Assembly: GCF_024171785.1 (NCBI RefSeq)
Contig: NZ_JAMTCK010000025.1
Coordinates: forward strand, 5,252-69,251
DNA: 64,000 nt
Reading direction: 5' to 3'
Source: Goodfellowiella coeruleoviolacea
Lineage (GTDB): Bacteria > Actinomycetota > Actinomycetes > Mycobacteriales > Pseudonocardiaceae
Shown: positions 8,562-18,229 of the stretch, in pieces
Layout: every line of letters starts with the position of its first letter
Numbering within the stretch: the first letter of the stretch is position 1
The notes under the pieces: model-generated
Seen by the model: only the letters and a program-made list of their open reading frames with translations
What the model was told of the DNA's origin: nothing
Databases searched by the model: none
Made by a program: the position numbers and the translations under genes

Positions 8562-9191
8562 TCAGAACAGCTTCCGGTAGGAGGCTTCCAGGTTGCGATC
8601 GAGCAGCGCCGGATCGATGTCGAGTCCGAGCTGGCCGACGGCGGTCTCACCGGGTGACGGGATCTCCGCGGCGAGCGCCTGGCTCGCCGGGTCCCACAGG
8701 CGGGAACGGATGAGTGCCCGTCCACAGTGGAAGTACACCTCGGCCACCTCGACGACGAGCGCCAGGACCGGCTCGCTGCCCTCGGTCCGCATCCGGGCGA
8801 GCACGTCCGGCTCGTCGGTGGGATAGGCGCGGCCGTTGACGCGCAACGTCTCCCGGAGCCCGGGGATGAGGAACAGCAGACCGATCCCGTCGTTCTCCGC
8901 GAGATTGCCGAAGGAGTCCGCGATCCTGTTGCCGGGGCGGTCGGGAATCGCGAGCGTGCGCTCGTCGAGGACCTTCACGAATCCCGGGTAGTCGCCGCGG
9001 GGCGAGCAGTCGGCGCGCCCGGCCGCGTCCGCGGTGGCCAGCGCCAGGAACGGGGAGTGGGCGATGAAGCGGTGGGAATGCTCATCGATGTGGTCGAGGA
9101 TCTTGGCCCTGATCATCGCCTCGGGCTCGCCGAGTCGGGCGCGGACCTCGTCCTGGTACACCCGCCGGGGGCGCGTGCGGGCATGCGTCAT
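8562..9191 (-). CDS. Pyridoxamine 5'-phosphate oxidase-family FMN-binding protein
   Basis: 209 residues. The ATG at 9191 follows GGAG; an adjacent TTG is a weaker alternative. Split-barrel flavin-binding fold: SPFLALATADAAGRADCSPRGDYPGFVKV, then GNRIADSFGNLAENDGIGLLFLIPG and TLRVNGRAY. This matches the MSMEG_1061-type subgroup of PNPOx-like proteins, which bind FMN or F420 and usually do not make PLP. First gene of a two-gene leftward unit with the reductase. It faces the TetR gene, and this arrangement suggests a stress- or substrate-inducible redox pair. Confidence 0.88.
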   Translation of the reverse strand: MTHARTRPRRVYQDEVRARLGEPEAMIRAKILDHIDEHSHRFIAHSPFLALATADAAGRADCSPRGDYPGFVKVLDERTLAIPDRPGNRIADSFGNLAENDGIGLLFLIPGLRETLRVNGRAYPTDEPDVLARMRTEGSEPVLALVVEVAEVYFHCGRALIRSRLWDPASQALAAEIPSPGETAVGQLGLDIDPALLDRNLEASYRKLF

Positions 9192-9342
9192 CAAGGGCTC
9201 CTCGTGGATGCGAGAGGACAGGGGCGGTGCGGTCGGGCGTCAACGTCGTCCCGGCCGAGGGTTCACCGCCACCGCCAATGGACTCGGTGCCACCTGCGCG
9301 TGCTACCCGATCACGGCATTCGCGCAGGTCATGACACTATTA

Positions 9343-9356
9343 TGAGCAATTGCTCA
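9343..9356. promoter_or_regulatory. Perfect palindrome TGAGCAATTGCTCA, probable TetR operator
   Basis: Fourteen-base perfect inverted repeat between the divergent flavoprotein (start 9191) and TetR (start 9401) genes, 45 bp upstream of the regulator. The size and position are as expected for a TetR homodimer that represses both promoters. Confidence 0.75.
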
Positions 9357-9400
9357 CTTCGCGCGCTACTCGCTTTCGGCGCTGTCGTCCAGGAGGTGCC

Positions 9401-10054
9401 ATGACATCGGAGAGCCGCCGACTTCAACCACGTAAACAGCCCCGCCAGGTTCGGGCCGAGCACACCAGGGAGCGCATCCTCACCGCGGCTGCTCACGTTT
9501 TCGCCGAACACGGTTACGCCGCGGGCACCACCAACCGGATCGCCGAACGGGCCCGGATCTCGATCGGCTCGCTGTACCAGTACTACCCGAACAAGGACGC
9601 GATCCTGCTCGCGCTGGTGGACCGGCACCTCGACGTCGGCGGCGCCATCAGCGCGCGGCGACAGAGCGAGGAGCTGCCCGACTCCCTCGGGGAGATCATC
9701 CGGGTCTTCGTGCGCACGGCGGTCGAGAACCACCTGGACGACCCGCAGCTGCTGCGCGTCATGGCCGAGCAGGCGCCCCGCTCCCGTGAACTGCTGGAGA
9801 AGGTTTCCGAGTATGAACGGGCCCGGGTCGCCTACGTCGAGGAGCTGCTCGCCCGGCACCCCGAAGCCCGGGTCGACGACCCGCACACCGCGGCCCGGCT
9901 CGTCGTCGCCACGATCCAACTCGTCGTCCACCAGTTGCTCGCCGCTCCCGATCCCCTTGAGATCCCCCGGTTCGAGAACGAACTCGTCACCATGCTCACC
10001 CGCTACCTCACCGCCCCCGTGGCCGGAGAACCCGGGGTGGGACCGCACATTTAA
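9401..10054 (+). CDS. TetR-family transcriptional regulator
   Basis: 217 residues. The ATG at 9401 follows AGGAGG (9391-9396). N-terminal helix-turn-helix: RERILTAAAHVFAEHGYAAGTTNRIAERARISIGSLYQYYPNKDAIL. The C-terminal half is an all-helical ligand domain of the tetracyclin-repressor type. Divergent from the flavoprotein/reductase unit over the palindrome at 9343, so probably its local repressor. The inducing ligand is unknown. Confidence 0.93.
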   Translation: MTSESRRLQPRKQPRQVRAEHTRERILTAAAHVFAEHGYAAGTTNRIAERARISIGSLYQYYPNKDAILLALVDRHLDVGGAISARRQSEELPDSLGEIIRVFVRTAVENHLDDPQLLRVMAEQAPRSRELLEKVSEYERARVAYVEELLARHPEARVDDPHTAARLVVATIQLVVHQLLAAPDPLEIPRFENELVTMLTRYLTAPVAGEPGVGPHI

Positions 10055-10126
10055 AGCTCTGTTAAATCTGCGTTAAGGATGGCGTTGTCGGTGTGGTTTC
10101 CGCCGACCATGGGAGCCGTTCGATTA

Positions 10127-10140
10127 GTGGTCTAGACCAC
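10127..10140. promoter_or_regulatory. DasR-type dre box, upstream copy
   Basis: GTGGTCTAGACCAC, a perfect 14-bp palindrome, matches the DasR-responsive element (core TGGTCTAGACCA) that controls chitinase and N-acetylglucosamine genes in streptomycetes. It lies 235 bp upstream of the chitinase start and heads a duplicated promoter segment. Confidence 0.8.
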
Positions 10141-10174
10141 AATGTGGGTGTCCCTGCTGCCTGCGAGGTAGTTG

Positions 10175-10261
10175 ATGTCCAGAACCCCCTGCCGCGTTCC
10201 CGCGAACCCCGCCCGCGCCCCGGAACGGGGGGTTCGACCCCGGGAGATCAGCGACCACTGA
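10175..10261 (+). pseudogene. 28-codon orphan frame: duplicated 5' end of the chitinase gene
   Basis: ATGTCCAGAACC at 10175 follows gaggtag, exactly as ATGTCGAGAATC at 10362 does in the chitinase gene. The two segments (10128-10190 and 10310-10380) align from the dre box through the ribosome site to the first codons. After that the upstream copy diverges and stops at TGA 10259-10261. Best read as a partial tandem duplication of the chitinase promoter and start. The peptide, if made, has no recognisable domain. Confidence 0.6.
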
Positions 10262-10308
10262 GGTCGGCGCGGTGGCCCGCTGTCCGTTCGGACGGGCTGC
10301 CGCGCCAC

Positions 10309-10322
10309 ATGGTCTAGACCAA
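10309..10322. promoter_or_regulatory. DasR-type dre box, chitinase-proximal copy
   Basis: TGGTCTAGACCA at 10310-10321, 40 bp upstream of the chitinase ATG. Same core as the box at 10127. It probably overlaps the promoter, so DasR would repress until amino-sugar ligands accumulate (mechanism known in Streptomyces, inferred here). Confidence 0.8.
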
Positions 10323-10361
10323 GTTGAGGGTAGTCCATCCCTGCTCCCTGTGAGGTAGCTG

Positions 10362-11939
<1,578 letters not shown>

Positions 11940-11977
11940 CCGAACGGATCCCAAGCAGGGCGGTGCACGCAGACGAC

Positions 11978-12022
11978 CGGGGTGTTCGGGCCGAGTTCGC
12001 GAGGACCGGCCCGAACACCCCG
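11978..12022. terminator. 15-bp stem terminator downstream of the chitinase gene
   Basis: CGGGGTGTTCGGGCC (11978-11992) pairs perfectly with 12008-12022 around a 15-nt loop, 39 bp after the stop. No T run follows. Confidence 0.75.
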
Positions 12023-12348
12023 CCAGCAAGCACACACCGGGGTGTCGCATGCGCACAGCGCGAGAACTGCTCGACCGCACTGCCACCGGACGCGCGCCGA
12101 CCGCGGCGCGGCTCGCTCAGCCACCCGAAACCGCGGTGGCGGGCGTGATCCCGTCCGGCTCGAAAGGAGGAGCACGAGCACCGACCGCCGCGTCGGCGAC
12201 GAGACCGGTGGCCACCGGCGGCCGGCGTTCCGGCCCGCGCGGGAACGAGCGTCAACATCAGTTGAGTCGCCCGGTCCGCGGCGCCGGTGGCGGCGACGCC
12301 GACCAGCGCAGGGCAGTTCACCTTGACGGTTCAGATTACGATTCGGCC
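12023..12348. other. Non-coding leader region upstream of the orphan response regulator
   Basis: An open frame extends upstream of 12349 through this region, but its translation is Arg/Ala/Pro-rich with no receiver homology, so it is not counted as protein. TACGAT sits about 10 bp before the ATG at 12349 and could be a -10 element for a leaderless transcript. Confidence 0.4.
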
Positions 12349-13077
12349 ATGCCCCACGTGTTGCTGGCCGAGAACGATCCGGCGGTGGCCGGGGCAGTGA
12401 TCCGCGCGCTGGTCACGAGTGGGTACGGCGTCCGAGCCGTCGAGACCGCGGCCGACGCGCTGCGCGACGTCACGACTCGTCCGCCGGACATGGTGATCCT
12501 GGACCTGGGGCTGCCCGACATCGACGGTGCCGACGCACTGGTGATGCTCCGGGCGGTGTGCGACGCTCCGGTCATCGTGTCGACGGAGCGCAGATCGGAG
12601 TCGGACGCCGTCCGCCTCCTGGACACCACCGCCGACGACTACGTGGTCAAGCCCTTCTCCACCGGTCAACTCGTCGCGAAGGTCAACGCGGTGTTCCGGC
12701 GAACCCGCCGCGCCGCACCGGTACTGGCCGACGAACCCATCCTCGTCGGTGGACTGCGGCTCGACCCCGCTCGGCGCACCGCCGCGCTGGACGGTCGTCC
12801 ACTCGCCCTGACGCGCAAGGAGTACGACCTGCTGTCCTACCTGGCCGGCCGTGCCGACCGGGTCGTGACCCGCAGCGAACTCAGCACCAACGTGTGGCAG
12901 CGGCCCTATCTGGGCACCGACCGCACGGTGGACGTGCACCTGTCGTGGTTGCGCCGCAAGCTCGGCGAGAGCGGGGAAACACCGCGGTACCTGCGCACCA
13001 TCCGGGGGGTGGGCTTCATGCTGGTCAACCCGCACGCTGCGCCGCAGCCGGGTGGTCGACCGGACACCGCTCGGTGA
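12349..13077 (+). CDS. OmpR/PhoB-family response regulator, orphan
   Basis: 242 residues. Start ATG at 12349 gives the canonical MPHVLLAEND beginning; no Shine-Dalgarno is evident, so the mRNA may be leaderless. Receiver domain with phospho-acceptor Asp in MVILDLGLPDIDG and Lys in DDYVVKPF. The acidic pocket is E-N-D rather than the usual pair of adjacent acids. The C-terminal winged helix is typical (LTRKEYDLLSYLAGRADRVVTR, TVDVHLSWLRRKLG). No histidine kinase is adjacent. Targets unknown. Confidence 0.92.
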   Translation: MPHVLLAENDPAVAGAVIRALVTSGYGVRAVETAADALRDVTTRPPDMVILDLGLPDIDGADALVMLRAVCDAPVIVSTERRSESDAVRLLDTTADDYVVKPFSTGQLVAKVNAVFRRTRRAAPVLADEPILVGGLRLDPARRTAALDGRPLALTRKEYDLLSYLAGRADRVVTRSELSTNVWQRPYLGTDRTVDVHLSWLRRKLGESGETPRYLRTIRGVGFMLVNPHAAPQPGGRPDTAR

Positions 13078-13137
13078 CGGCACGTCCGACACGCGCGCCG
13101 AGCCCGGGCGTCCCAGCGCGAAGCCGTTGTCGGACAC

Positions 13138-13183
13138 CGGGAGCCAGCGCCCGGTCCGCTGCTGGCCGAGGCGCTGGCTCCCG
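13138..13183. terminator. Bidirectional terminator between convergent genes
   Basis: CGGGAGCCAGCGCC (13138-13151) pairs perfectly with 13170-13183 around an 18-nt loop. It lies between the stops of the response regulator (13077) and the methyltransferase (13202). Confidence 0.7.
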
Positions 13184-13201
13184 CTGTGCGGCTGTTCCTG
13201 A

Positions 13202-14110
13202 TCACTCGTGCTGCTGCTGGCTGGTCTTGGTCGCGAACACCCACCGGTTGCTCGCGAGCGCGTCGTTCTGCTCGGGCTGTGGGCCACACCCGTAGCGCCG
13301 GGTGAAGTGGAAGGGGGTGTGGACGGCCGTGGCCCAGCCGAGTCTGCTCAGGTCCCCAGCGGAGTCCGGGCGCGCCTCCCCGTCGAACAACGCGAGCAGG
13401 TCGACGCCGATCTGGCGCTTTGTCGAGGAGTAGACGGGGTTGGCGCGGACTGCCGGTGACTCCCTGTCGAGCTTGACCTCGAACGCCAGCGCGCTTCCGG
13501 CTGCGCTCACCCGGTTCACCGTCTGGATGAGGCGCTGTTCCGCGGCGCTGGGCAGGTAGAGCAACAGCCCCTCGGCCAGCCAGGCGGTCGGCGTTGCCGC
13601 GTCGAAGCCAGCTCCCACCAGGGCGTCGGCCCAGTCAGCACGCAGGTCGGCCGCGATCGGGGTGCGTGCCACCCGGGAGACGGCACCCACGCTGGAGAGC
13701 ACCTCGTGCTTGAACGCCAGGACGTCCGCTCGGTCGATCTCGAAGACGACGCGGCCAGGCGGCCAGTCGAGCCGGAACGCCCGCGTGTCCAACCCGGCCC
13801 CGAGCAGGACCACCTGGCGCGCACCGGCACGCACCGACCGGAGGAGGAAGTCGTCGAGGACTCTCGTCCGCAGACCGAAGTAGCGCCCCAGACGCCCCCA
13901 CAGCGGGTTGGCGTCCCCGTCCGCGACCTCCCGCATCCGCACCGGCCAGCCCGAGGACGCCGGTGCGGCGCGGACGAAGTGCTCGGCGTAGACGTCGCGC
14001 ACCAGGGTGTCGTGGCGGTGGGTCTCGATCGCGCGTGCCGCCGCGACCATGAGCGCGGTCAGGCCGACTCCGCCGCTCACGCCGGTGTCCCCGTGCTGTG
14101 CGTGGGCCAC
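13202..14110 (-). CDS. Class I SAM-dependent methyltransferase, leucine carboxyl methyltransferase-like (TIGR00027 type)
   Basis: 302 residues. GTG at 14110 chosen for AGGAGG five bases upstream; a second GTG at 14080 would overlap the preceding stop. Hallmarks of the actinobacterial TIGR00027 / LCM family: GVGLTALMVAAARAIETHR, FGLRTRVLDDFL, the SAM loop VVLLGAGLDTRAFRL, FEIDRADVLAFK and AWLAEGLLLYLP. Members methylate carboxyl or hydroxyl groups of small molecules or are uncharacterised. Last gene of the four-gene EF-hand operon; its 5' end overlaps the hydrolase gene by 34 nt. Confidence 0.9.
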   Translation of the reverse strand: MAHAQHGDTGVSGGVGLTALMVAAARAIETHRHDTLVRDVYAEHFVRAAPASSGWPVRMREVADGDANPLWGRLGRYFGLRTRVLDDFLLRSVRAGARQVVLLGAGLDTRAFRLDWPPGRVVFEIDRADVLAFKHEVLSSVGAVSRVARTPIAADLRADWADALVGAGFDAATPTAWLAEGLLLYLPSAAEQRLIQTVNRVSAAGSALAFEVKLDRESPAVRANPVYSSTKRQIGVDLLALFDGEARPDSAGDLSRLGWATAVHTPFHFTRRYGCGPQPEQNDALASNRWVFATKTSQQQHE

Positions 14111-14721
14111 CCAACCTCCTCTCCGGGCAGTCGTGACCACGTGTCCAGCTGGTCGTGGGTGGTCGTGCCGGCGCCGTACACGACACGCATGAACCGCAGG
14201 ATGTCCTGGGCCGGCAGGTGCAGGCTGGCCGTGCAGTCGGTCAGCACCGTCACGTGGAAGCCCTTCTGGAACGCGGTTCGAGCGGTGGAGTCCACGCAGA
14301 CGTCGGTGTACAGCCCGGCGAACACGAGATGCCCGATGCCGCGTCGGAGGAGGTGCCGCTCGAACCCGTCGCTGAGGAACGCGTCAAAGCACGCCCGCTT
14401 GGTGAAGACCTGCTCGCCAGGCGCCGGCGACACCTGGTGGAACTCGGCGCCCCGCGAACCCGCACGGCACTTCGGCTGCTTGCCCAGCACGCGGTCCCGC
14501 CGCCGCCAACTCGGTCCCTGGTGTTCGACGTCGCCGAGGAACCTGACGAACACGACCTCGATGCCCCGACCACGTGCCGAGGCGACGGCTCGCGCGGCGT
14601 TCGCCGTCACGCTCGCCAGCGACGCGAGGTCGCCCTGGTACCGGGAGGCGGCGACCTCGCCCACGCAGAAGTCACGTTGCAGGTCCACGACGACCAGCGC
14701 CGTCTTCTCCCGCGGGGTCAC
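14077..14721 (-). CDS. Isochorismatase-family cysteine hydrolase
   Basis: 214 residues. GTG at 14721 overlaps the stop of the dehydrogenase gene (GTGA). The catalytic Asp is in ALVVVDLQRDF, the Lys in VFTKRACFDAFL and the nucleophilic Cys in GLYTDVCVDSTAR, so the triad is complete. The family cleaves isochorismate, amides such as nicotinamide or N-carbamoyl compounds; the substrate cannot be read from sequence. Third gene of a leftward operon that also encodes an EF-hand protein, an ICDH/IPMDH-family dehydrogenase and a methyltransferase. Confidence 0.92.
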   Translation of the reverse strand: MTPREKTALVVVDLQRDFCVGEVAASRYQGDLASLASVTANAARAVASARGRGIEVVFVRFLGDVEHQGPSWRRRDRVLGKQPKCRAGSRGAEFHQVSPAPGEQVFTKRACFDAFLSDGFERHLLRRGIGHLVFAGLYTDVCVDSTARTAFQKGFHVTVLTDCTASLHLPAQDILRFMRVVYGAGTTTHDQLDTWSRLPGEEVGWPTHSTGTPA

Positions 14722-15809
14722 GGCTCGGCCGCCACTGTCCGGCCGGTCAGCGGGGTGTGGTCCGGTTCGGCCGGCTCCAGCACGTCGAGCAGCGCGTCCA
14801 CCACCGCCGTGGTCGTGTGTCGCCCGCCGAGGTCGGCGGTGCGGATGCCGCGCTCCGCGACGGACCTGAGCGCGCGCTCCACCGCCCGCACCGCACCGGC
14901 GCAGCCGGCGTGCCGTTCGGCGATCGCGGCGGCGGCCCGCACGGTGGCCACCGGGTTGACCGCGTCCCTGCCCTCCAGGTCGTCGGCGGAACCGTGCACG
15001 GTCTGGTACTCGGTCAGGCCGGCCACCTCGGCGCGCAGGTGGATGTTCTCCGTGCAGCGGCTCTCCTGCCGCTCCGAGCCGAACCGGTCCAACAGGACCA
15101 CGTGCATGATGTCGGCCCACTCGTTGCCGGCGATGATCACGGTGCGCTCCGGCGGGTCGCGCTCGATCAGGTTGCGGTTCACCGTGTCCGGCTGGCACAA
15201 CCTGATGGGCGTGCCGTGGCGCTCGGAGATCTCCGCGACCCACTCGTCGAGCGCGCCGTCCAGCAGGTGGAACTTGTAGGCCATGAGGACCTGGCCGATG
15301 CCGCGGTCGGGCCACTCCTGCCGCGCCCGCCGCAACGCGAACGACACGACCTTCTCGGTGATCTCCCTGCTGAAGCTCATGGTGCGGGTGACCGTGCCAG
15401 GGGAGTGGCTGTTCTCGCCGGTGTAGAACCCCTGGGCCTCGTCCCGGACCAGCAGCAACGACGTGTCCTGGTGGGCGATGACGTCGACCTTCACCGCCTG
15501 CAGGCGCTGCCGCACCAGGTACAGCGACTGGGCGTTGATCGCCGTGCGGAAGATCGCCGGGACGCCGTGGCGCGCCTGGGTGCGGCAGAACAGCTCGTAG
15601 TGCTCGGCGTCCTCCTGCGTGAGCCGGCGGATCCGTTCGATCCCGCCCTCGCGCCGCAACGACGAATACGAGTGATAAATCCGCGGTGATCGCGTGACGT
15701 CGATTTCGGTTGCGTACAACTGGCCGAGTCTGGCCAGCACCCGCTCGAAGACGGCCGCGAGTTCCGCTCCCGTGCCTCGGCCGATCGCGAGTCCTATGAC
15801 CGGTGCCAC
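14718..15809 (-). CDS. Isocitrate/isopropylmalate dehydrogenase-family protein
   Basis: 363 residues. GTG at 15809 follows GAGGGGG. Recognisable landmarks are MAPVIGLAIGRGTGAE, YTGENSHSPGTVTRTMSFSRE (phosphorylation-loop region), AYKFHLLDGALDEWV (Lys motif), EWADIMHVVLLDRFGS (Asp motif) and YQTVHGSADDLEGRDAVNPVAT (adenine-binding motif). Members oxidatively decarboxylate 2-hydroxy acids with NAD(P) and a metal. The sequence around the substrate loop departs from true IDH, LeuB or tartrate dehydrogenase, so the substrate is open. It lies in an operon with an EF-hand protein and an isochorismatase-like hydrolase, pointing to specialised metabolism rather than central carbon flow. Confidence 0.85.
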   Translation of the reverse strand: MAPVIGLAIGRGTGAELAAVFERVLARLGQLYATEIDVTRSPRIYHSYSSLRREGGIERIRRLTQEDAEHYELFCRTQARHGVPAIFRTAINAQSLYLVRQRLQAVKVDVIAHQDTSLLLVRDEAQGFYTGENSHSPGTVTRTMSFSREITEKVVSFALRRARQEWPDRGIGQVLMAYKFHLLDGALDEWVAEISERHGTPIRLCQPDTVNRNLIERDPPERTVIIAGNEWADIMHVVLLDRFGSERQESRCTENIHLRAEVAGLTEYQTVHGSADDLEGRDAVNPVATVRAAAAIAERHAGCAGAVRAVERALRSVAERGIRTADLGGRHTTTAVVDALLDVLEPAEPDHTPLTGRTVAAEP

Positions 15810-15836
15810 CGTGCCCCCTCGTCGTCGGAATCGGGG

Positions 15837-16397
15837 TCAGGCGCTCGTGCCGTTGACCAGGTGGTCGCCGGGAATTCCCGCCTTGTCGGGGCGGTAGTAG
15901 TCCTTGATGCCGTGCACCCAGGTCGACACCTTGATCTGGTCCGAATCCGAGGGGTCGAAAGCGTCGAAAAGGGCCTCGATGTTCGCGCGCTCGAATCCGA
16001 TGGCCGTCATGAGCGCCACGAAGACGGGGCGCTCGATGAGCCCGTCGCCGTCCGGGTCGCCCAGTGCGGCGAGTGACTCGGCGAAGTCGCTGATCGTGTC
16101 GTCGAACCGCTCCGGCGACAGCACGCAGGCGGCGTACTCGTCAAAGCTCACCCTGCCGTCGCGGTTGGCGTCCAGTTCGGCGGCCAAGGTCGCCCAGTAC
16201 CGGCGGAAGGCGGCGGACATCGCGTCCTTCGCGGCAGTTCCGGCTCCGTCCGCCGCCTCGGCCACGCGCCGTGCCATCAGTTCGAAGTCGGCGGCGTCGA
16301 GGTAGCCGGTGCCGTCGGCGTCGAGCAGGGTGAAGATGAGCTTGATCCGATCAACCGCCGCTTTCAACATTGCTCTGTCCACCATTCTCTCGTTCAT
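15837..16397 (-). CDS. EF-hand calcium-binding protein (calerythrin-like)
   Basis: 186 residues from the ATG at 16397; an internal ATG at 16385 has a GA-rich stretch directly before it and is an alternative. Four EF-hand units are visible. Loop 1 (DADGTGYLDAAD) has Asp at position 12. Loop 2 (DANRDGRVSFDE) is canonical. Loop 3 (DPDGDGLIERPV) lacks the acidic position 12. Loop 4 (DPSDSDQIKVST) is degraded. Two sites should bind calcium, with a third doubtful. No signal peptide, so cytosolic. First gene of the four-gene leftward operon, 27 nt before the dehydrogenase. Role: calcium sensor or buffer, inferred. Confidence 0.88.
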   Translation of the reverse strand: MNERMVDRAMLKAAVDRIKLIFTLLDADGTGYLDAADFELMARRVAEAADGAGTAAKDAMSAAFRRYWATLAAELDANRDGRVSFDEYAACVLSPERFDDTISDFAESLAALGDPDGDGLIERPVFVALMTAIGFERANIEALFDAFDPSDSDQIKVSTWVHGIKDYYRPDKAGIPGDHLVNGTSA

Positions 16398-16810
16398 TGA
16401 TATCAACCGTGCGGAAGGCGCGTGGAAGCCATTGTTCTTTGTTTGACTGTTATTCCTGGACGGCCCTCTGGTTGGCTCCCCGGCCTGGTGCGGATCAGTT
16501 CCGGCGGTGTTTCACTATGCCAGACAGCGGCTGGTGCTCCCACGGGGAAATCCGATGCCACTCGAAAGAGTGAATATGCTGGTGTGTTCGCGGATTGTGC
16601 GGAATGTGTACCGGGCCGGCTGGTCGAGCGCGTGTCCCGGCGTCGGTTGTGGCGGCGGGGCCGCGCGGCGCACCGGGGAGTCGCCGTTGCTGGCGAATCG
16701 CCAGACTTCGCGTGCTGCCGCGAGATCGCGGCAAAGCCGGATCCGGGTGGTGACGCGCTCAGTATCATCCTGATCACGCTCGCGATGCCAAGCAGGGCAA
16801 GGAGATTGTC
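16398..16810. other. Divergent intergenic region between EF-hand operon and eccB
   Basis: About 410 bp with no convincing gene. It must carry promoters in both directions. Bases 16430-16460 are AT-richer than the surroundings. I could not define a -35/-10 pair with confidence. Confidence 0.5.
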
Positions 16811-18229
16811 GTGTGGAACCAGCGTGATCAGATCCAGGCGTACCAGTTCCTCCGTCGCCGCCTTGTCTCGGCACTCGTCTCGGCCGACGCCAACCACCCG
16901 GCGTCGCCGTCGATGCGGGTCGTGCTCGGCACCGTGATCGGGCTGGTCGTCGTGCTGCTGACCACCGCCGTGTTCGGCATCATCGGCCTGCTCACCCCCA
17001 GCCGCGCCGAGGAGTGGCGGCAGGGCGGGCAGGTGATCGTCGAGAAGGAGACCGGGGCCCGGTTCATCCTCGGCGCGGACAACGCGCTGCACCCGGTGCT
17101 CAACTACGCCTCGGCGCGGCTGCTCGCCGGTGGCGACGGCGACCGCACCGTGGTGGTCCCGGCCAGCACCCTGAGCGGGGTGCCGCGCGGTCCGGGCATG
17201 GGGATCAGCGGCGCGCCGGACTCCCTGCCCGGTGTCGACCACCTACTCACCGGCCCGTGGACCAGGTGCACCCGGCTGGCCGCGGACCGGCCAGCCGGTG
17301 ACGACCCGATCTCCACCGTCCTCATCGGACAGGAACCGGGCGGGGCGGAACTCGGGCCCGCACAGGCGATCCTGGCCACGCTGCGCTCCGGTGAACTCTT
17401 CCTGATCACCGACGGACAACGGCACCGCCTGGTCGACGAGCACGCCGTGGTCGCGCTCGGCTACGCCGCGGCCGAGCGGATCCCGGTCGCCCCCGCCTGG
17501 CTGAACACCATCCCGGCCGGGCGCGACCTGGACACGATCGACGTGCCCGGACGCGGGGAGAGCGGCCCCCGGGTCGGCGCGACCGCCACCAGGGTCGGAC
17601 AGGTGCTGGTCACCGGGACCGCCGAGCACTACCTGGTGCGCGCCGACGGCCTCGCCGTGGTCACCGAGACCGAAGCCCGCCTGGTGCTCGGCTCGCCGGG
17701 CAGCGCGGCCGCCTATCCCGACACCGCCCCGCGTGCCCTGCCCGTGTCGGCCGCGGACGTGGCGGACGCACCGCGCTCGGCCGCCCGGGAGGACGGCTAC
17801 CCGCAGCGGCGGCCCGAACTGATCGACATCGACGCCACCGCGACCGTGTGCGCGTCCGGTGACCGCGTCACCGTCGGCACCGGGCTGCCCGGCAACGTCG
17901 CGCCGCGCACCGTGGACGCGAGCGCCGCCGGAGCGGGCGGTGCCGATCCGGCCGAGCAGACCGGCACCGGGCCCGCCGCGACCGAGGTGCACGTGCCCGG
18001 CGGTGCCGGTGCGGTCGTCGCCGAACAGACCGCGCCCGGCGCCCCGCCCGGTCCGGTGTACGTCATCACCGACACCGGCGTGCGCTACCCGGTGCCGGGT
18101 GAGGACGCGCTCCGGGCGCTCGGCTACGGCACGGTGAGCCGCACCGAGGTGCCGGCGGCCGTGCTCTCCCTGTTCCCGACCGGGCCGGCACTGGACCCGG
18201 CCACGGCGCGCACCACCACGTCGAGTTGA
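16811..18229 (+). CDS. eccB: Type VII secretion core protein EccB
   Basis: 472 residues. GTG at 16811 with GGAGA nine bases upstream. The start MWNQRDQIQAYQFLRRRLVSAL is diagnostic of EccB. One transmembrane helix follows (about 36-60, VVLGTVIGLVVVLLTTAVFGIIGLL), then a large extracytoplasmic repeat domain (FILGADNALHPVLNYASARLL). Two conserved Cys (in WTRCTRLA and TVCASGDRV) could form the known disulphide. EccB is a structural subunit of the ESX inner-membrane complex. The next gene starts within its stop codon (TTGA). Confidence 0.95.
   Translation: MWNQRDQIQAYQFLRRRLVSALVSADANHPASPSMRVVLGTVIGLVVVLLTTAVFGIIGLLTPSRAEEWRQGGQVIVEKETGARFILGADNALHPVLNYASARLLAGGDGDRTVVVPASTLSGVPRGPGMGISGAPDSLPGVDHLLTGPWTRCTRLAADRPAGDDPISTVLIGQEPGGAELGPAQAILATLRSGELFLITDGQRHRLVDEHAVVALGYAAAERIPVAPAWLNTIPAGRDLDTIDVPGRGESGPRVGATATRVGQVLVTGTAEHYLVRADGLAVVTETEARLVLGSPGSAAAYPDTAPRALPVSAADVADAPRSAAREDGYPQRRPELIDIDATATVCASGDRVTVGTGLPGNVAPRTVDASAAGAGGADPAEQTGTGPAATEVHVPGGAGAVVAEQTAPGAPPGPVYVITDTGVRYPVPGEDALRALGYGTVSRTEVPAAVLSLFPTGPALDPATARTTTSS

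Noticed and set aside
12049-12348. In-frame N-terminal extension of the OmpR-type regulator
   Set aside because: The family starts at MPHVLLAEND; the upstream part has no homology and a random-looking composition.
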